Shown piece after piece: positions 49,700 to 61,284 of a stretch of 64,000 bases of DNA. The stretch is from NCBI RefSeq assembly GCF_004348975.1, contig NZ_SMFP01000014.1, forward strand, positions 19,176-83,175. The letters are read 5' to 3'. The translations under genes and the position numbers were made by a program. Each line of letters starts with the position of its first letter. The first letter of the stretch is position 1. A model generated the notes under the pieces. That model saw only the letters and a list, made by a program, of their open reading frames with translations, was not told where the DNA came from and did not search any database. Origin of the DNA: Antarcticimicrobium sediminis. Its GTDB lineage: Bacteria > Pseudomonadota > Alphaproteobacteria > Rhodobacterales > Rhodobacteraceae.

Positions 49700-49716
49700 G
49701 TTCAGGAGTGATACCG

Positions 49717-51240
49717 ATGGCCGTTGAGGACCAGACACAAGTGAAAGAAGGCGTCGATCAGGACACCGTCGATGCCGTGCGCGAAGTGGGCGGGGCCTAT
49801 AAATACGGCTGGGAAACCGATATTGAGATGGACTATGCCCCCAAGGGGCTGACCGAGGACATCGTGCGGCTGATCTCGAGCAACAATGGCGAGCCGGAGT
49901 GGATGACACAGTGGCGTCTGCAAGCCTATGCCCGCTGGCTGAAGATGAAAGAGCCCGACTGGGCGATGATCGACTATCCCGAGATCGATTTTCAGGACCA
50001 GTATTACTATGCTCGCCCCAAGAGCATGGAAGTAAAGCCGAAATCGCTGGATGATGTCGATCCCAAGCTGCTGGCGACCTATGCGAAACTGGGCATTCCA
50101 CTGAAGGAACAGATGATTCTTGCCGGAGTCGAGGGCGCCGAATCGGCGCCCGCCGAGGGCCGCAAGGTGGCCGTCGATGCGGTGTTCGATTCCGTTTCGG
50201 TCGGCACCACGTTTCAGGCCGAATTGAAACGGGCTGGCGTGATCTTCTGCTCGATCTCCGAGGCGATCAAGGAACACCCGGAACTGGTCAAGAAATACCT
50301 TGGCTCGGTCGTGCCGGTCTCGGACAATTTCTATGCCACGTTGAACAGCGCGGTGTTTTCGGATGGATCCTTTGTGTATGTGCCGCCCGGCGTGCGCTGC
50401 CCGATGGAACTGTCGACCTATTTCCGCATCAACGCGGAAAACACCGGCCAGTTCGAACGCACCCTGATCATCGCCGACAAAGGCTCGTTTGTGTCTTATC
50501 TCGAAGGCTGCACCGCGCCGCAGCGGGACAAGGCGCAACTGCATGCGGCGGTGGTCGAGATCATCATCGAAGAAGATGCCGAGGTGAAATACTCCACCGT
50601 TCAGAACTGGTATCCCGGTGATGAACAGGGCAAGGGCGGCATCTATAACTTTGTCACCAAACGCGCCGATTGTCGTGGTGACCGCGCCAAGGTGATGTGG
50701 ACCCAGGTCGAAACTGGCTCCGCCGTGACTTGGAAATACCCGTCCTGCATCCTGCGCGGGGATGAAAGCCAAGGCGAATTCTATTCGATCGCCATCACCA
50801 ACAACATGCAACAGGCCGATACCGGCACCAAGATGGTTCATCTGGGCAAGAACACCCGATCGCGCATCGTGTCCAAGGGGATCAGTGCCGGTCACGCGCA
50901 GAACACCTATCGCGGTCTGGTTTCGATGCATCCCAAGGCCAAGAATAGCCGCAACTATACCCAATGCGACAGCCTGCTGATCGGCGACAAATGCGGGGCG
51001 CACACGGTTCCCTATATCGAGGTCAAGAACAACTCCTCGCGGGTCGAGCACGAGGCGACCACCTCAAAGGTGGACGAGGACCAGCTGTTCTATTGCCGCT
51101 CGCGCGGGATGGACGAAGAGGAATCCGTGGCACTGGTGGTCAACGGGTTCTGCAAGGACGTGCTGCAGGCGCTGCCGATGGAATTCGCCATGGAGGCGCA
51201 GCAGCTTGTCGCCATCTCGCTTGAAGGATCGGTGGGATGA
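49717..51240 (+). CDS. sufB: Fe-S cluster assembly scaffold SufB
   Basis: Scaffold subunit of SufBC2D; 507 residues. The C-terminal beta-helix core contains [31 protein letters not shown] and [18 protein letters not shown] blocks (here [20 protein letters not shown]). The start is the ATG with an AGGAG site. The stop overlaps an FkbM methyltransferase gene by 4 bases, so that gene is translationally coupled to sufB. Confidence 0.96.
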   Translation: MAVEDQTQVKEGVDQDTVDAVREVGGAYKYGWETDIEMDYAPKGLTEDIVRLISSNNGEPEWMTQWRLQAYARWLKMKEPDWAMIDYPEIDFQDQYYYARPKSMEVKPKSLDDVDPKLLATYAKLGIPLKEQMILAGVEGAESAPAEGRKVAVDAVFDSVSVGTTFQAELKRAGVIFCSISEAIKEHPELVKKYLGSVVPVSDNFYATLNSAVFSDGSFVYVPPGVRCPMELSTYFRINAENTGQFERTLIIADKGSFVSYLEGCTAPQRDKAQLHAAVVEIIIEEDAEVKYSTVQNWYPGDEQGKGGIYNFVTKRADCRGDRAKVMWTQVETGSAVTWKYPSCILRGDESQGEFYSIAITNNMQQADTGTKMVHLGKNTRSRIVSKGISAGHAQNTYRGLVSMHPKAKNSRNYTQCDSLLIGDKCGAHTVPYIEVKNNSSRVEHEATTSKVDEDQLFYCRSRGMDEEESVALVVNGFCKDVLQALPMEFAMEAQQLVAISLEGSVG

Positions 51241-52160
51241 GCGCGGACGGCGCACCCGAGGTCGGCACGGCCCCCCGCGTCCGTCGCCTGCTGCGACAGC
51301 GGGTGGCCTTTCTGCGGTCCGCGCTGACGCCAGAGCGCCCCTTGCGGATTGTTGATGTCGGCGCCAACCCGATCAATACGCCCGACTACGACGCCCTGCT
51401 GGACATGGGCGGTTGCGAGGTCTGGGGGTTCGAGCCCGAGGAAAAAGCCTTTGCCGAGCTGGAGGCCAACCCGCGCCCCGGGGCGCATTACATCAACAAG
51501 GCGGTCGGCGCGCCGGGCAAGGGCACCTTTTACAATCACCCGCAGAACGGGCTCGGCTCGCTCTATCCGGTCAGCAAGGAGTCGGTGGCGTTTCTTGGTC
51601 ATCCCGGCTGGCATCGCGACGATGTCGAAACCGCCGAGATTGATTTGGTCGCGCTGGACGATCTGGATGACCTGCCGCCGCCTGACCTGCTGAAGATCGA
51701 CATCCAGGGCGGCGAGCTGGACGTGATCAGCAACGCGCGGGAAAAGCTGTCGCAAGCGGTCTGTGTGATCCCCGAGGTGCGGTTTTACCGGATGTACGAG
51801 GGCGAACCGCTGTGGGGCAAGCTTGACGTGGAACTGCACGATCAGGGCTTTGTTCTGCACAAACTGATGTTCTCGAAACCCACCATGATCCCGAATTCGC
51901 AGGGCGAGCGGCTCAAACGGAAGGTGGTGCGCAACCAGCTGATCGACGGCGACGCGGTCTATATCCGCAACCCCGAGGTGCCGCAGGAGTGGAGCGATGA
52001 GCAGCTCAAACAGCTCGCTATAGCCTCGGCCGGGGTGTTTTCCAGCTTTGATCTCACACTGTTCTGCCTTGACCGGCTGTCAGATCGCGGCGTGATCGCC
52101 CCGGACGTGGCCAAAGGCTTTGTCGATGTCTTGCCAGCTTGGGTGAAGAAACCGGAATAA
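51237..52160 (+). CDS. FkbM-family SAM methyltransferase embedded in the suf operon
   Basis: Methyltransferase of 307 residues. The SAM motif is [17 protein letters not shown] near residue 38, [15 protein letters not shown] follows, and [12 protein letters not shown] lies near residue 155. FkbM proteins methylate hydroxyls on sugars or lipids. It overlaps sufB by 4 bases and so is expressed with Fe-S assembly, with no obvious mechanistic link. The C-terminal third (after about residue 225) has no recognised domain. It may be a late insertion that kept the operon intact. Confidence 0.82.
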   Translation: MSADGAPEVGTAPRVRRLLRQRVAFLRSALTPERPLRIVDVGANPINTPDYDALLDMGGCEVWGFEPEEKAFAELEANPRPGAHYINKAVGAPGKGTFYNHPQNGLGSLYPVSKESVAFLGHPGWHRDDVETAEIDLVALDDLDDLPPPDLLKIDIQGGELDVISNAREKLSQAVCVIPEVRFYRMYEGEPLWGKLDVELHDQGFVLHKLMFSKPTMIPNSQGERLKRKVVRNQLIDGDAVYIRNPEVPQEWSDEQLKQLAIASAGVFSSFDLTLFCLDRLSDRGVIAPDVAKGFVDVLPAWVKKPE

Positions 52161-52196
52161 TTCGTTGTTATTTCAAGTAATCCGGAGTGATCAGCC

Positions 52197-52508
52197 ATGA
52201 TCGTTACCACCACCCCCTCGGTCGAGGGCCGCAAGATATCCGACTACAAAGGCATCGTCGTGGGCGAGGCGATCTTGGGGGCGAATGTGATCCGTGACCT
52301 GTTCGCCGGGATCACCGATATTATCGGCGGCCGCTCTGGCGCCTATGAGAAAGAACTGGGCCGCGCCCGCGCGACCGCCTTGGCAGAGATGGAAGAGCGG
52401 GCCGTCGCGCTTGGCGGCAATGCCGTGGTCGGGGTCGATCTGGATTACGAGGTGATCAACAACATGCTGATGGTCAGTGCGTCTGGCACCGCCGTGGTGC
52501 TGGACTGA
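52197..52508 (+). CDS. YbjQ/UPF0145 family protein
   Basis: A 103-residue protein of the YbjQ family with the opening [22 protein letters not shown] and [17 protein letters not shown] near residue 75. The fold is a pentameric ring of unknown function, sometimes called heavy-metal binding; no metal ligands are obvious. It lies between sufB and sufC on the same strand. Confidence 0.88.
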   Translation: MIVTTTPSVEGRKISDYKGIVVGEAILGANVIRDLFAGITDIIGGRSGAYEKELGRARATALAEMEERAVALGGNAVVGVDLDYEVINNMLMVSASGTAVVLD

Positions 52509-52613
52509 GTAAGGCCGCCGCCCGAGGTCGCGCCGCCAGTGCGGACGGGCCGGAAAATGATGAAATTTCCCGTGGCGACCAGCCCGGTGACAGAGACGAG
52601 AAAGAGGTAAGAG

Positions 52614-53369
52614 ATGTTGGAAATCAAGAACCTGCACGTGCAACTTAAAGAAGAGGATAAGCAGATCCTCAAAGGTGTCGACCTGACCGTCGAGCCGGGC
52701 AAAGTGCATGCGATCATGGGCCCTAACGGGTCTGGGAAATCGACGCTCAGCTATGTTCTGGCGGGCCGCGAGGGCTATGAGGTGACCGAGGGCAGCGCCA
52801 CGCTGAACGGCGTCAGCCTGCTTGATATGGAACCCGAGGCGCGTGCCGCTGCCGGCCTGTTCTTGGCCTTCCAATACCCGGTGGAAATTCCGGGTGTGGG
52901 CAACATGACCTTTTTGCGAACGGCGGTGAACGCCCAGCGCAAGGCCCGCGGCGAGGACGAGATGAGCGCCACGGATTTCCTCAAGCTGGTGCGTGAACGT
53001 GCCAAGGCGCTCAAGATCGACGCCGACATGCTCAAGCGCCCCGTTAACGTGGGGTTCTCTGGCGGCGAAAAGAAACGCAACGAGATCCTGCAGATGGCGA
53101 TGCTGGAGCCCAAGATGTGCATTCTCGACGAGACCGACAGCGGCCTTGACGTGGATGCGATGAAACTGGTGGCCGACGGTGTCAACGCGCTGCGCGACGA
53201 GGGGCGTGGTTTCCTTGTAATCACCCACTACCAACGGCTGCTGGATCACATCAAACCCGATGTGGTTCACATCATGGCGGCGGGACGCATCATCAAGACC
53301 GGCGGCCCTGAACTGGCGCTGGAGGTTGAAACCAACGGCTACGCAGATATCCTGAACGAGGTGGCGTGA
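52614..53369 (+). CDS. sufC: Fe-S assembly ATPase SufC
   Basis: ABC-type ATPase of SufBC2D; 251 residues. Walker A is GPNGSGKSTLSYVL near residue 36, the signature FSGGEKKRNEILQ near 146, and Walker B ILDETDSGLDVD. It cycles SufBD conformation during cluster assembly. Its stop overlaps the sufD ATG by 1 base. Confidence 0.97.
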   Translation: MLEIKNLHVQLKEEDKQILKGVDLTVEPGKVHAIMGPNGSGKSTLSYVLAGREGYEVTEGSATLNGVSLLDMEPEARAAAGLFLAFQYPVEIPGVGNMTFLRTAVNAQRKARGEDEMSATDFLKLVRERAKALKIDADMLKRPVNVGFSGGEKKRNEILQMAMLEPKMCILDETDSGLDVDAMKLVADGVNALRDEGRGFLVITHYQRLLDHIKPDVVHIMAAGRIIKTGGPELALEVETNGYADILNEVA

Positions 53370-54649
53370 TGGCTCTGCCTGACTTGAAACAGGACCCGAC
53401 CGAGGCCCGACTGGCCCGGTTGACCCTGCCCGAAGGCGGCTGTCTGGCCCCGGCTCGGCAAGAGGCGCTGGCGCGTCTGCGCGCCATGGGCCTGCCGCAA
53501 CGGCGCGACGAATACTGGAAATTCACCCGCCCCGATGCGTTGATCCAGCCCGATCCGATCCCGGCCTCGGTCGGTGTGCTGGACGAGACGCCGATCTTCG
53601 ACGCCATTGACCGGCTCAAGATCGTGTTCGTCGATGGCGTGTTCGATCCGGAGGCGTCTGACGATCTGACGCTGGAGGGTGTTCAGATCGACCGAATCGC
53701 CGATATCTGCGGCAAGGACATCCACTGGACCAAGGACATCTTTGGCGTGTTGGAGGCCCGTGGTCAGACCCCGGTGGCGCGCCCGCTCGCCGCGCTTAGC
53801 ACCGCCTTTGCCACCGACGGGGTCGCGATCCATGTCACCGGCAAACCGGCCAAGCCGATCAGCCTGATCTACCGGCATGAAAACGAAACCTCGGACGTGC
53901 TGTTGCACCATGTGATCCGGGTGGACCCCGGCGCCGTGGCGACGATTCTGGAAAACGGCCCAGCGGCGGCGCGCTTGAACAAGGTAACCGAGATCGACAT
54001 CGCCGATGGTGGCACATTGCACCATGTGCGGGCGCAGGGGCGTGATCACGAACGCCGGGCCGCTACGCATATGTTCACCCGTATGGGGGAAGGGTCGGTC
54101 TATAAATCCTTCACGTTGACCGTGAACGGGGTGTTGACCCGCAACGAACAGGTGGTGGAGCTGACCGGTGACAATGCGATCGCCCATGTCGCCGGCGCCT
54201 GCGTCGGAGACGGTGATTTCCACCATGACGACACCGTTTTCATCACCCATGACGCGCAGAATTGCGAAAGCCGTCAGGTGTTCAAGAAGGTGCTGCGCAA
54301 TGGCGCGGTGGGGGTGTTTCAGGGCAAGATTCTGGTCAAGCCGGGGGCACAAAAGACCGATGGCTATCAGATCAGCCAATCGCTGATGCTGGATGACGAC
54401 AGCCAGTTTCTCGCCAAGCCCGAGCTTGAGATCTATGCCGATGATGTGGCCTGTTCGCACGGCTCCACCAGTGGCGCGATCGACGAAGAGGGGCTGTTCT
54501 ATCTGCGCTCGCGCGGGGTTCCCAAGGGCGAGGCGACCGATCTTTTGACGCAGGCCTTCCTTGCCGAGGCCCTGGATGAGATCGAGGACAAGACCCTGTC
54601 CGAGGATCTGCTGGAGCGGCTGCGCGGCTGGCTGACCCGGCGGCGCTGA
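53369..54649 (+). CDS. sufD: Fe-S assembly protein SufD
   Basis: SufB paralogue of 426 residues and partner in SufBC2D. The C-terminal DVACSHGSTSGAIDEEGLFYLRS-region block (split here as DDVACSHGSTSGAID and LFYLRSRGV) holds the conserved Cys/His. The start is the ATG sharing one base with the sufC stop; a GTG one codon earlier is possible. The stop overlaps the next ATG by 1 base. Confidence 0.95.
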   Translation: MALPDLKQDPTEARLARLTLPEGGCLAPARQEALARLRAMGLPQRRDEYWKFTRPDALIQPDPIPASVGVLDETPIFDAIDRLKIVFVDGVFDPEASDDLTLEGVQIDRIADICGKDIHWTKDIFGVLEARGQTPVARPLAALSTAFATDGVAIHVTGKPAKPISLIYRHENETSDVLLHHVIRVDPGAVATILENGPAAARLNKVTEIDIADGGTLHHVRAQGRDHERRAATHMFTRMGEGSVYKSFTLTVNGVLTRNEQVVELTGDNAIAHVAGACVGDGDFHHDDTVFITHDAQNCESRQVFKKVLRNGAVGVFQGKILVKPGAQKTDGYQISQSLMLDDDSQFLAKPELEIYADDVACSHGSTSGAIDEEGLFYLRSRGVPKGEATDLLTQAFLAEALDEIEDKTLSEDLLERLRGWLTRRR

Positions 54650-55134
54650 TGGCTGTCATCAGGGACATCGTCGCCACCTATTGGGGGCCGGGAAAAGTGC
54701 TGCGGCGTCTGCTGGGGATAGGGCAGCGTGAAGATCGTGCGCTGGCCATCCTGATGGCGGGCTGCGCGATGGTCTTTGTCGCGCAACTGCCACGGTTGGC
54801 TCGAGAGGCGCATCTGACCGGGCAGGAGCTCAACATGTTGCTGGGGGCCAGCCTGCTGGCCTGGGTGATCATCGCGCCGCTGCTATTTTATGGCATCGCG
54901 GCGCTGACGCATCTGTTCGCGCGCGCGCTTGGCGGCAAGGGCGATTGGTACGGGGCGCGGCTGGCGCTGTTCTGGGCGCTGCTGGCCTCGTCTCCGCTGC
55001 TTTTGTTTCACGGGTTGGTTGCGGGGTTTCTCGGTGAGGGCCCGGCGTTGGATGGTGTTGGCCTCTTGTGTTTGGTCGCCTTCCTGTGGTTCTGGATTGC
55101 AGGACTGAGGCAGGCGGAGAGGACGGCAGCATGA
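54649..55134 (+). CDS. YIP1-like membrane protein (first of a pair)
   Basis: A 161-residue protein with four to five transmembrane segments (about 30-48, 63-85, 105-125, 135-155) and a short cytoplasmic N-terminus. It resembles YIP1-domain proteins. Its ATG overlaps the sufD stop by 1 base and its stop overlaps the next gene by 4 bases. The tight coupling in a suf operon suggests a shared role, but none is known. Confidence 0.72.
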   Translation: MAVIRDIVATYWGPGKVLRRLLGIGQREDRALAILMAGCAMVFVAQLPRLAREAHLTGQELNMLLGASLLAWVIIAPLLFYGIAALTHLFARALGGKGDWYGARLALFWALLASSPLLLFHGLVAGFLGEGPALDGVGLLCLVAFLWFWIAGLRQAERTAA

Positions 55135-55721
55135 ACAAGGCGCTTTGGGGTGAAATGATCGTGATGTCGGTCAGGGATCCGGCCGGGCTGGCCCGGCGCC
55201 TGATCGCGATGCATCTCTCGCGTGAGGTGCTTTGGACCGGGCTGGCGCTGGCGGCGGTTGCCAATACGGTGTTCTTCTCGCTTTCTGAACTGCTGATGCC
55301 CGCGCCGGCGGGGCTCCCGCTGCTGTTTCAATCGCCCTTTATCTATCTGGCGATGGTGACGGGCGGTCTGATCCTGACCGTGATCATGATCTATTGGGCC
55401 GGTCGGGTTCTGGGCGGCAAGGGCACATTAGGCGATGTGGCTGCCGTTGTGCTGTGGCTGCAGGTGCTGCGCATTCTGGTACAAACTGCGACGCTGGTTC
55501 TGTCGCTGGCGGTCCCGCTTCTGGCGATGGTTCTGGTGCTGGCGGCCACGGTGCTGGGGCTTTATATCACGCTGCATTTCATTGCTCAGGCGCACCGTTT
55601 CACGTCGCTGGCGCGGGCAGGCGGCACGATGATCCTGTCGATCGTGATGATGGCAATTGCCCTGTCTGTTCTGCTGGCCGTGTTCGGGGGTGTATTCTTT
55701 GGGGGCGCAACTCATGTATGA
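55131..55721 (+). CDS. YIP1-family membrane protein (second of a pair)
   Basis: A 196-residue protein with five hydrophobic segments and an opening SVRDPAGLARRLIAMHLSRE typical of YIP1-domain proteins in this family. It is coupled on both sides (4-base overlap upstream, 8-base overlap with sufS). The pair may form a membrane complex with the preceding protein. Frame start is the ATG; upstream open codons overlap the first YIP1 gene. Confidence 0.75.
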   Translation: MNKALWGEMIVMSVRDPAGLARRLIAMHLSREVLWTGLALAAVANTVFFSLSELLMPAPAGLPLLFQSPFIYLAMVTGGLILTVIMIYWAGRVLGGKGTLGDVAAVVLWLQVLRILVQTATLVLSLAVPLLAMVLVLAATVLGLYITLHFIAQAHRFTSLARAGGTMILSIVMMAIALSVLLAVFGGVFFGGATHV

Positions 55722-56934
55722 TGTCGAAAAGATCCGGGCCGACTTCCCGATCCTTGCGCGCGAGGTGAACGGCAAACCGTTGACCTATCTCGACAACGGG
55801 GCCTCGGCGCAAAAGCCGCAGGTGGTGATCGACGCCGTGACGCAGGCCTATTCCATGGAATACGCCAATGTGCATCGCGGGCTGCATTTCCTGTCGAATC
55901 TGGCGACGGACAAATACGAAGCCGTGCGCGCCACCATCGCCCGGTTCCTTAATGCCCCCAGCGCGGACGAGATCGTTTTCAACTCGGGCACCACCGAGGG
56001 CATCAATCTGGTCGCCTATGGCTGGGCCATGCCGCGCATGCAGGCGGGCGACGAGATCGTGTTGAGCGTGATGGAGCATCACGCCAATATCGTGCCGTGG
56101 CATTTCCTGCGCGAACGGCAAGGGGTGGTGCTGAAATGGGTGGATACCGCCCCCGACGGCTCGCTTGACCCGCAGGAGGTGATCGACGCGATCGGCCCGC
56201 GCACGAAACTCGTGGCCGTAACCCAGACGTCAAATGTGCTGGGCACCGTGGTGGACGTGAAGGCGATCACCGAGGGCGCCCATGCCAAAGGTGTTCCGGT
56301 CTTGGTCGATGGCAGTCAGGGCGCGGTGCATATGCCGGTGGACGTGACCGATATCGGCTGCGATTTCTACGCCATCACCGGGCACAAGCTGTATGGCCCG
56401 TCGGGGTCTGGCGCGATCTATATCAAATCCGACCGCATGGCCGAGATGCGCCCCTTTCTGGGCGGCGGCGACATGATCAAGGAGGTCTCGAAAGAGACCG
56501 TGATCTATAATGATCCCCCCATGAAGTTCGAGGCGGGCACCCCCGGGATCGTGCAGATCATCGGTCTGGGTGTGGCGCTGGACTATATGATGGACCTTGG
56601 CATGGAGAATATCGCGGCGCATGAGGCCGGTCTGCGCGATTATGCGCAACAGCGGTTCGCCGGGCTCAACTGGTTGCAGGTGCAGGGCCATGCGCCCGGC
56701 AAGGCGGCGATCTTCAGCTTTACGCTGGAAGGGGCGGCACATGCGCATGATATCTCGACCATCCTTGACAAGAAGGGGGTCGCGGTGCGCGCGGGTCACC
56801 ATTGCGCCGGGCCCTTGATGGATCATCTGGGCGTGACGGCGACTTGTCGGGCGTCGTTCGGATTGTACAATACCAAGGCCGAAGTGGACGTTCTGGTCGA
56901 GGCGCTGGAACTGGCGCATGAGCTTTTCGCCTGA
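55714..56934 (+). CDS. sufS: Cysteine desulfurase SufS
   Basis: Class II desulfurase of 406 residues. The PLP lysine is in AITGHKLYGPSGSGAIY near residue 228 and the catalytic cysteine in ATCRASFGLYNTKAEVD near residue 371, preceded by RAGHHCAGPLM. It provides persulfide to SufBC2D; no sufE or sufU is seen in the window. It overlaps the YIP1 gene by 8 bases. Family members often follow it with sufT and sufA; neither follows here. Confidence 0.95.
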   Translation: MYDVEKIRADFPILAREVNGKPLTYLDNGASAQKPQVVIDAVTQAYSMEYANVHRGLHFLSNLATDKYEAVRATIARFLNAPSADEIVFNSGTTEGINLVAYGWAMPRMQAGDEIVLSVMEHHANIVPWHFLRERQGVVLKWVDTAPDGSLDPQEVIDAIGPRTKLVAVTQTSNVLGTVVDVKAITEGAHAKGVPVLVDGSQGAVHMPVDVTDIGCDFYAITGHKLYGPSGSGAIYIKSDRMAEMRPFLGGGDMIKEVSKETVIYNDPPMKFEAGTPGIVQIIGLGVALDYMMDLGMENIAAHEAGLRDYAQQRFAGLNWLQVQGHAPGKAAIFSFTLEGAAHAHDISTILDKKGVAVRAGHHCAGPLMDHLGVTATCRASFGLYNTKAEVDVLVEALELAHELFA

Positions 56935-56964
56935 GTAAACTTTAGGCAGGCGTGTATTCTAAAT

Positions 56965-56981
56965 GCGACATCCGGTGTCGC
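56965..56981 (+). terminator. Short hairpin after sufS
   Basis: GCGACA-TCCGG-TGTCGC gives a 6-bp perfect stem 30 bases after the sufS stop. No T tract follows, so terminator function is uncertain. Confidence 0.35.
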
Positions 56982-57043
56982 GAATGGTTATTTCCGATCT
57001 TTGCGGTTAGGCTGGGGCCAACGCAACCGACCGGGGAAACCGC

Positions 57044-58057
57044 ATGACCGTACTCACCGAAGCTGACCAGATCTCTGAAATCGCATTCGGATTCATGGGG
57101 TCCAAGGCGTTGTTTGCCGCATTGGGGGCAGGGGTGTTCACCCATCTCGCAGATGGTCCGCTGAGTTGTGCGCAATTGGCCCATTGCGGCCCGCTGGACG
57201 AGGCCCGCTCCGAGACCCTGCTGACCGCGCTTGCGGGGATGGGGCTGGTCGAGAGCGAGGACGGAAAATTCAGAAACTCTCCCGCTGCCGAGAGCTTTCT
57301 GGTGAAAGGGGCGAAATACGACTTTGGCGATTATCTGCGGCTTCAGGTCGGTCAACAGATGTACGGGCTGCTGGACCAGATCGACGATGCGCTGCAGGAC
57401 AAGCTGCCCGACGACGCGACGGCCTCCTATGCCGAATGGTTCTCGGACCCTGACGAGGCCCGGCTCTATTCCGCCAGCCAGCATTCCGGGTCGCTCGGGC
57501 CGGCACGCCAGCTTGCGCGCAAGGTCGATCTGAGCAATGCGCGGCATTTGCTGGACGTCGGTGGCGGCACTGGCGCCTTTGCCATCACCCTGTGCGAGGC
57601 GTTCCCGAATCTGAGCGCGACCATCGTCGATTTCCCCAATGTCGCGACGCTGGGGCGGGACTATGTCGCGCGGGTCGGGCTGTCGGACCGCATTTCCTTT
57701 GTCGAGGGCAACGCATTGGAGACCGACTGGCCGGGGGATCAGGACGTGGTCTTGATGTCTTATCTGTTCTCGGGCGTGCCGGGCGAGGCGCATGATGGGC
57801 TGCTGACTCGCGCCCGCGACCATCTTCGCCCCGGCGGGCAGTTCCTGTTACATGATTTTGTCGTGCGCGCTGACCGCAGCGGGCCGAAACTTGCCGCGCT
57901 TTGGCAATTGCAGCACACCGCCTTTACACCGCGCGCCCGGTCTCTGGACGAGGGCTGGTTGCGCAGCGCGTTGGAAACGGCCGGGTTCGCCGGGATCGAG
58001 GTGGATGTCTTGATCCCCGAGATGACGATGCTGGCGACAGCGGTCAAACCGGCCTGA
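57044..58057 (+). CDS. SAM-dependent O-methyltransferase with dimerisation domain
   Basis: A 337-residue methyltransferase of the plant/actinobacterial small-molecule O-methyltransferase type. An N-terminal helical winged dimerisation domain (about 10-90) is followed by a SAM fold with HLLDVGGGTGAFAITL near residue 170 and a late LLHDFVV. The acceptor is probably a phenol or hydroxy-carotenoid-like compound. It is the last backbone gene before tRNA-Arg and lies where sufT/sufA would be expected. Confidence 0.83.
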   Translation: MTVLTEADQISEIAFGFMGSKALFAALGAGVFTHLADGPLSCAQLAHCGPLDEARSETLLTALAGMGLVESEDGKFRNSPAAESFLVKGAKYDFGDYLRLQVGQQMYGLLDQIDDALQDKLPDDATASYAEWFSDPDEARLYSASQHSGSLGPARQLARKVDLSNARHLLDVGGGTGAFAITLCEAFPNLSATIVDFPNVATLGRDYVARVGLSDRISFVEGNALETDWPGDQDVVLMSYLFSGVPGEAHDGLLTRARDHLRPGGQFLLHDFVVRADRSGPKLAALWQLQHTAFTPRARSLDEGWLRSALETAGFAGIEVDVLIPEMTMLATAVKPA

Positions 58058-58117
58058 CGGGTATCAGGGGGCCTGGGCCACGATCCTGACGCGGCGCGGA
58101 CTTGTGCGGCGGGTCGA

Positions 58118-59872
<1,755 letters not shown>

Positions 59873-60016
59873 TGGTTTTCCTATTTCCAAGCTAAATTTA
59901 TAGATAGGCAATTCCGGCCAACGAATTGATTTCGATAAGTTTTAGGTAAAGCTGTCGTGGCCTTCGGCAGCTCGTTTTACTTGCCCTCAACAGAGAGCTA
60001 TTTTGGGTTTGGTGGA

Positions 60017-60268
60017 TTAATCGGACGAGGCGTCCTGCAGGTTGAAACCCAAGTCCACAAACATGACCATCATCGACCAAAGCGCATCGACGATCTGGTG
60101 CCTTTCGTCGGCGGACATGCCTGGGTGATCAATCATATCTTGATACTTTTTAATATCTATATTCACTCTCTGAGATCTTTTGGCAAACTCCTTGCCGCCC
60201 CCAAGATGAACATCGTTTTTCAGACTGGGTGTCGACGCCTGTATTTTGTCCAGGTGTTGCAAAAACAT
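60017..60268 (-). CDS. Small hypothetical, integrase-associated
   Basis: An 83-residue helical protein. The late segment ERHQIVDALWSMMVMFVDLGF resembles short proteins that I recall next to serine recombinases of Rhodobacteraceae elements. The chosen ATG has a GAGGA site 9 bases upstream; an ATG three codons earlier touches that site. It could assist excision, but there is no direct evidence. Confidence 0.7.
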   Translation of the reverse strand: MFLQHLDKIQASTPSLKNDVHLGGGKEFAKRSQRVNIDIKKYQDMIDHPGMSADERHQIVDALWSMMVMFVDLGFNLQDASSD

Positions 60269-60277
60269 ATGCAGCAT

Positions 60278-60485
60278 TCCTCACTTCATTCTGAGCGCCG
60301 ATAGGCACTCAAATTATTTAGGGGCTTAGCCCCGAGGGCGATTGTTTTTAATCGCTTTGTTTCGCGGTGAGATTGTTCCCACCATCTTTCTGCTGTTGAG
60401 AGAAACGTAATGGGTCACTTTTACTTGGTCAAGTTGATTTTTTAGTTTTATTGTTTCATTTCAATAGCTTGGCCGTTTTTCGATT
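60278..60485. other. A+T-rich intergenic stretch with small hairpins
   Basis: No gene is seen. GGGGC-TTA-GCCCC near 60317 and GCGATT-N6-AATCGC near 60338 are two short hairpins between the leftward 152-residue gene and the 83-residue gene. They may attenuate or end the upstream transcript. Confidence 0.4.
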
Positions 60486-60944
60486 TTACGAAGTAAATTT
60501 TTCAGATTTTTTGAAATTCTCTTCGTTTTCGATTTCCATGCTGTCCAGGGCGCTTGAACAACCTCTAACCCCCCTCTTAGCTTCAATGCGTGAGAACGCT
60601 CGCAACGCATCATGCCGAGAGTGATTTCCTTCACAGCATTGCAACGCGTAGACGTCTGCACCGGTGTCGCGGATCTCGTAGTCCAAGGCTAAGAAGGCAT
60701 GACGGGCAGCCGCTGTCAGGTGGTCCAGGTGTTTTTCCCAGACCATCACCGCAACGCAGGCGATTTGGTAGTCGTGCTGAAAGTGGTGTTTATCTATCCA
60801 AAGGTGCACGAACGGCACCCGATACTTTTCAACAAGCCACATCGAAATGTCGCAAATATCCTGTTCAAGCCTGCCGTCGCCGGGGTCGAAACCCCGACAA
60901 CGCGTTTGCGTCACTTGGAAGCCTTGCTCTGGATCACACAGCAT
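60486..60944 (-). CDS. Hypothetical protein of the element
   Basis: A 152-residue protein with several Trp/His/Cys (SMWLVEKYRVPFVHLWIDKHHF) and a charged C-terminus. The ATG at 60944 overlaps the previous stop by 11 bases and follows a GGGGCGG stretch, which supports coupling; the same frame is open to 61091 without a good start. No known domain recognised. Confidence 0.6.
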   Translation of the reverse strand: MLCDPEQGFQVTQTRCRGFDPGDGRLEQDICDISMWLVEKYRVPFVHLWIDKHHFQHDYQIACVAVMVWEKHLDHLTAAARHAFLALDYEIRDTGADVYALQCCEGNHSRHDALRAFSRIEAKRGVRGCSSALDSMEIENEENFKKSEKFTS

Positions 60945-61284
60945 TGTTGAACCGCCCCAGAAGTTCGCTGATCCGTGCCCCGTGCCAACGCAATGCAGCG
61001 TCAGCATCAAACCCCCGCTCACGGGATGCAATGTCGGCGGCTTTTGCCGACTGGTTAGACAATGCTTTTTTGATCTGCTGAAGTGCAGCATAAATTTTGT
61101 CAGGGTCAGGCTGTTGTGAACTCAAAAATCCATGAAGCTCACAGAAAGCATCGCCTCCCGCAGATGCGCCGAAAACATCAAGCAGTACGCTGAGCGAAGC
61201 CCCATGGCGACGAAAGTGCAACTCGGTGTCCGCAATTCTGTCATATGCCGCCTGGGCTGCGTTAAAGTTGGTATTGATAAGCAT
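60934..61284 (-). CDS. Hypothetical protein of the element
   Basis: A 116-residue, mostly helical, charged protein with no membrane segment. A GGAGG site lies 6 bases before the ATG, and its stop overlaps the next gene by 11 bases. These translation signals make it a real gene. No known family recognised. Confidence 0.68.
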   Translation of the reverse strand: MLINTNFNAAQAAYDRIADTELHFRRHGASLSVLLDVFGASAGGDAFCELHGFLSSQQPDPDKIYAALQQIKKALSNQSAKAADIASRERGFDADAALRWHGARISELLGRFNNAV

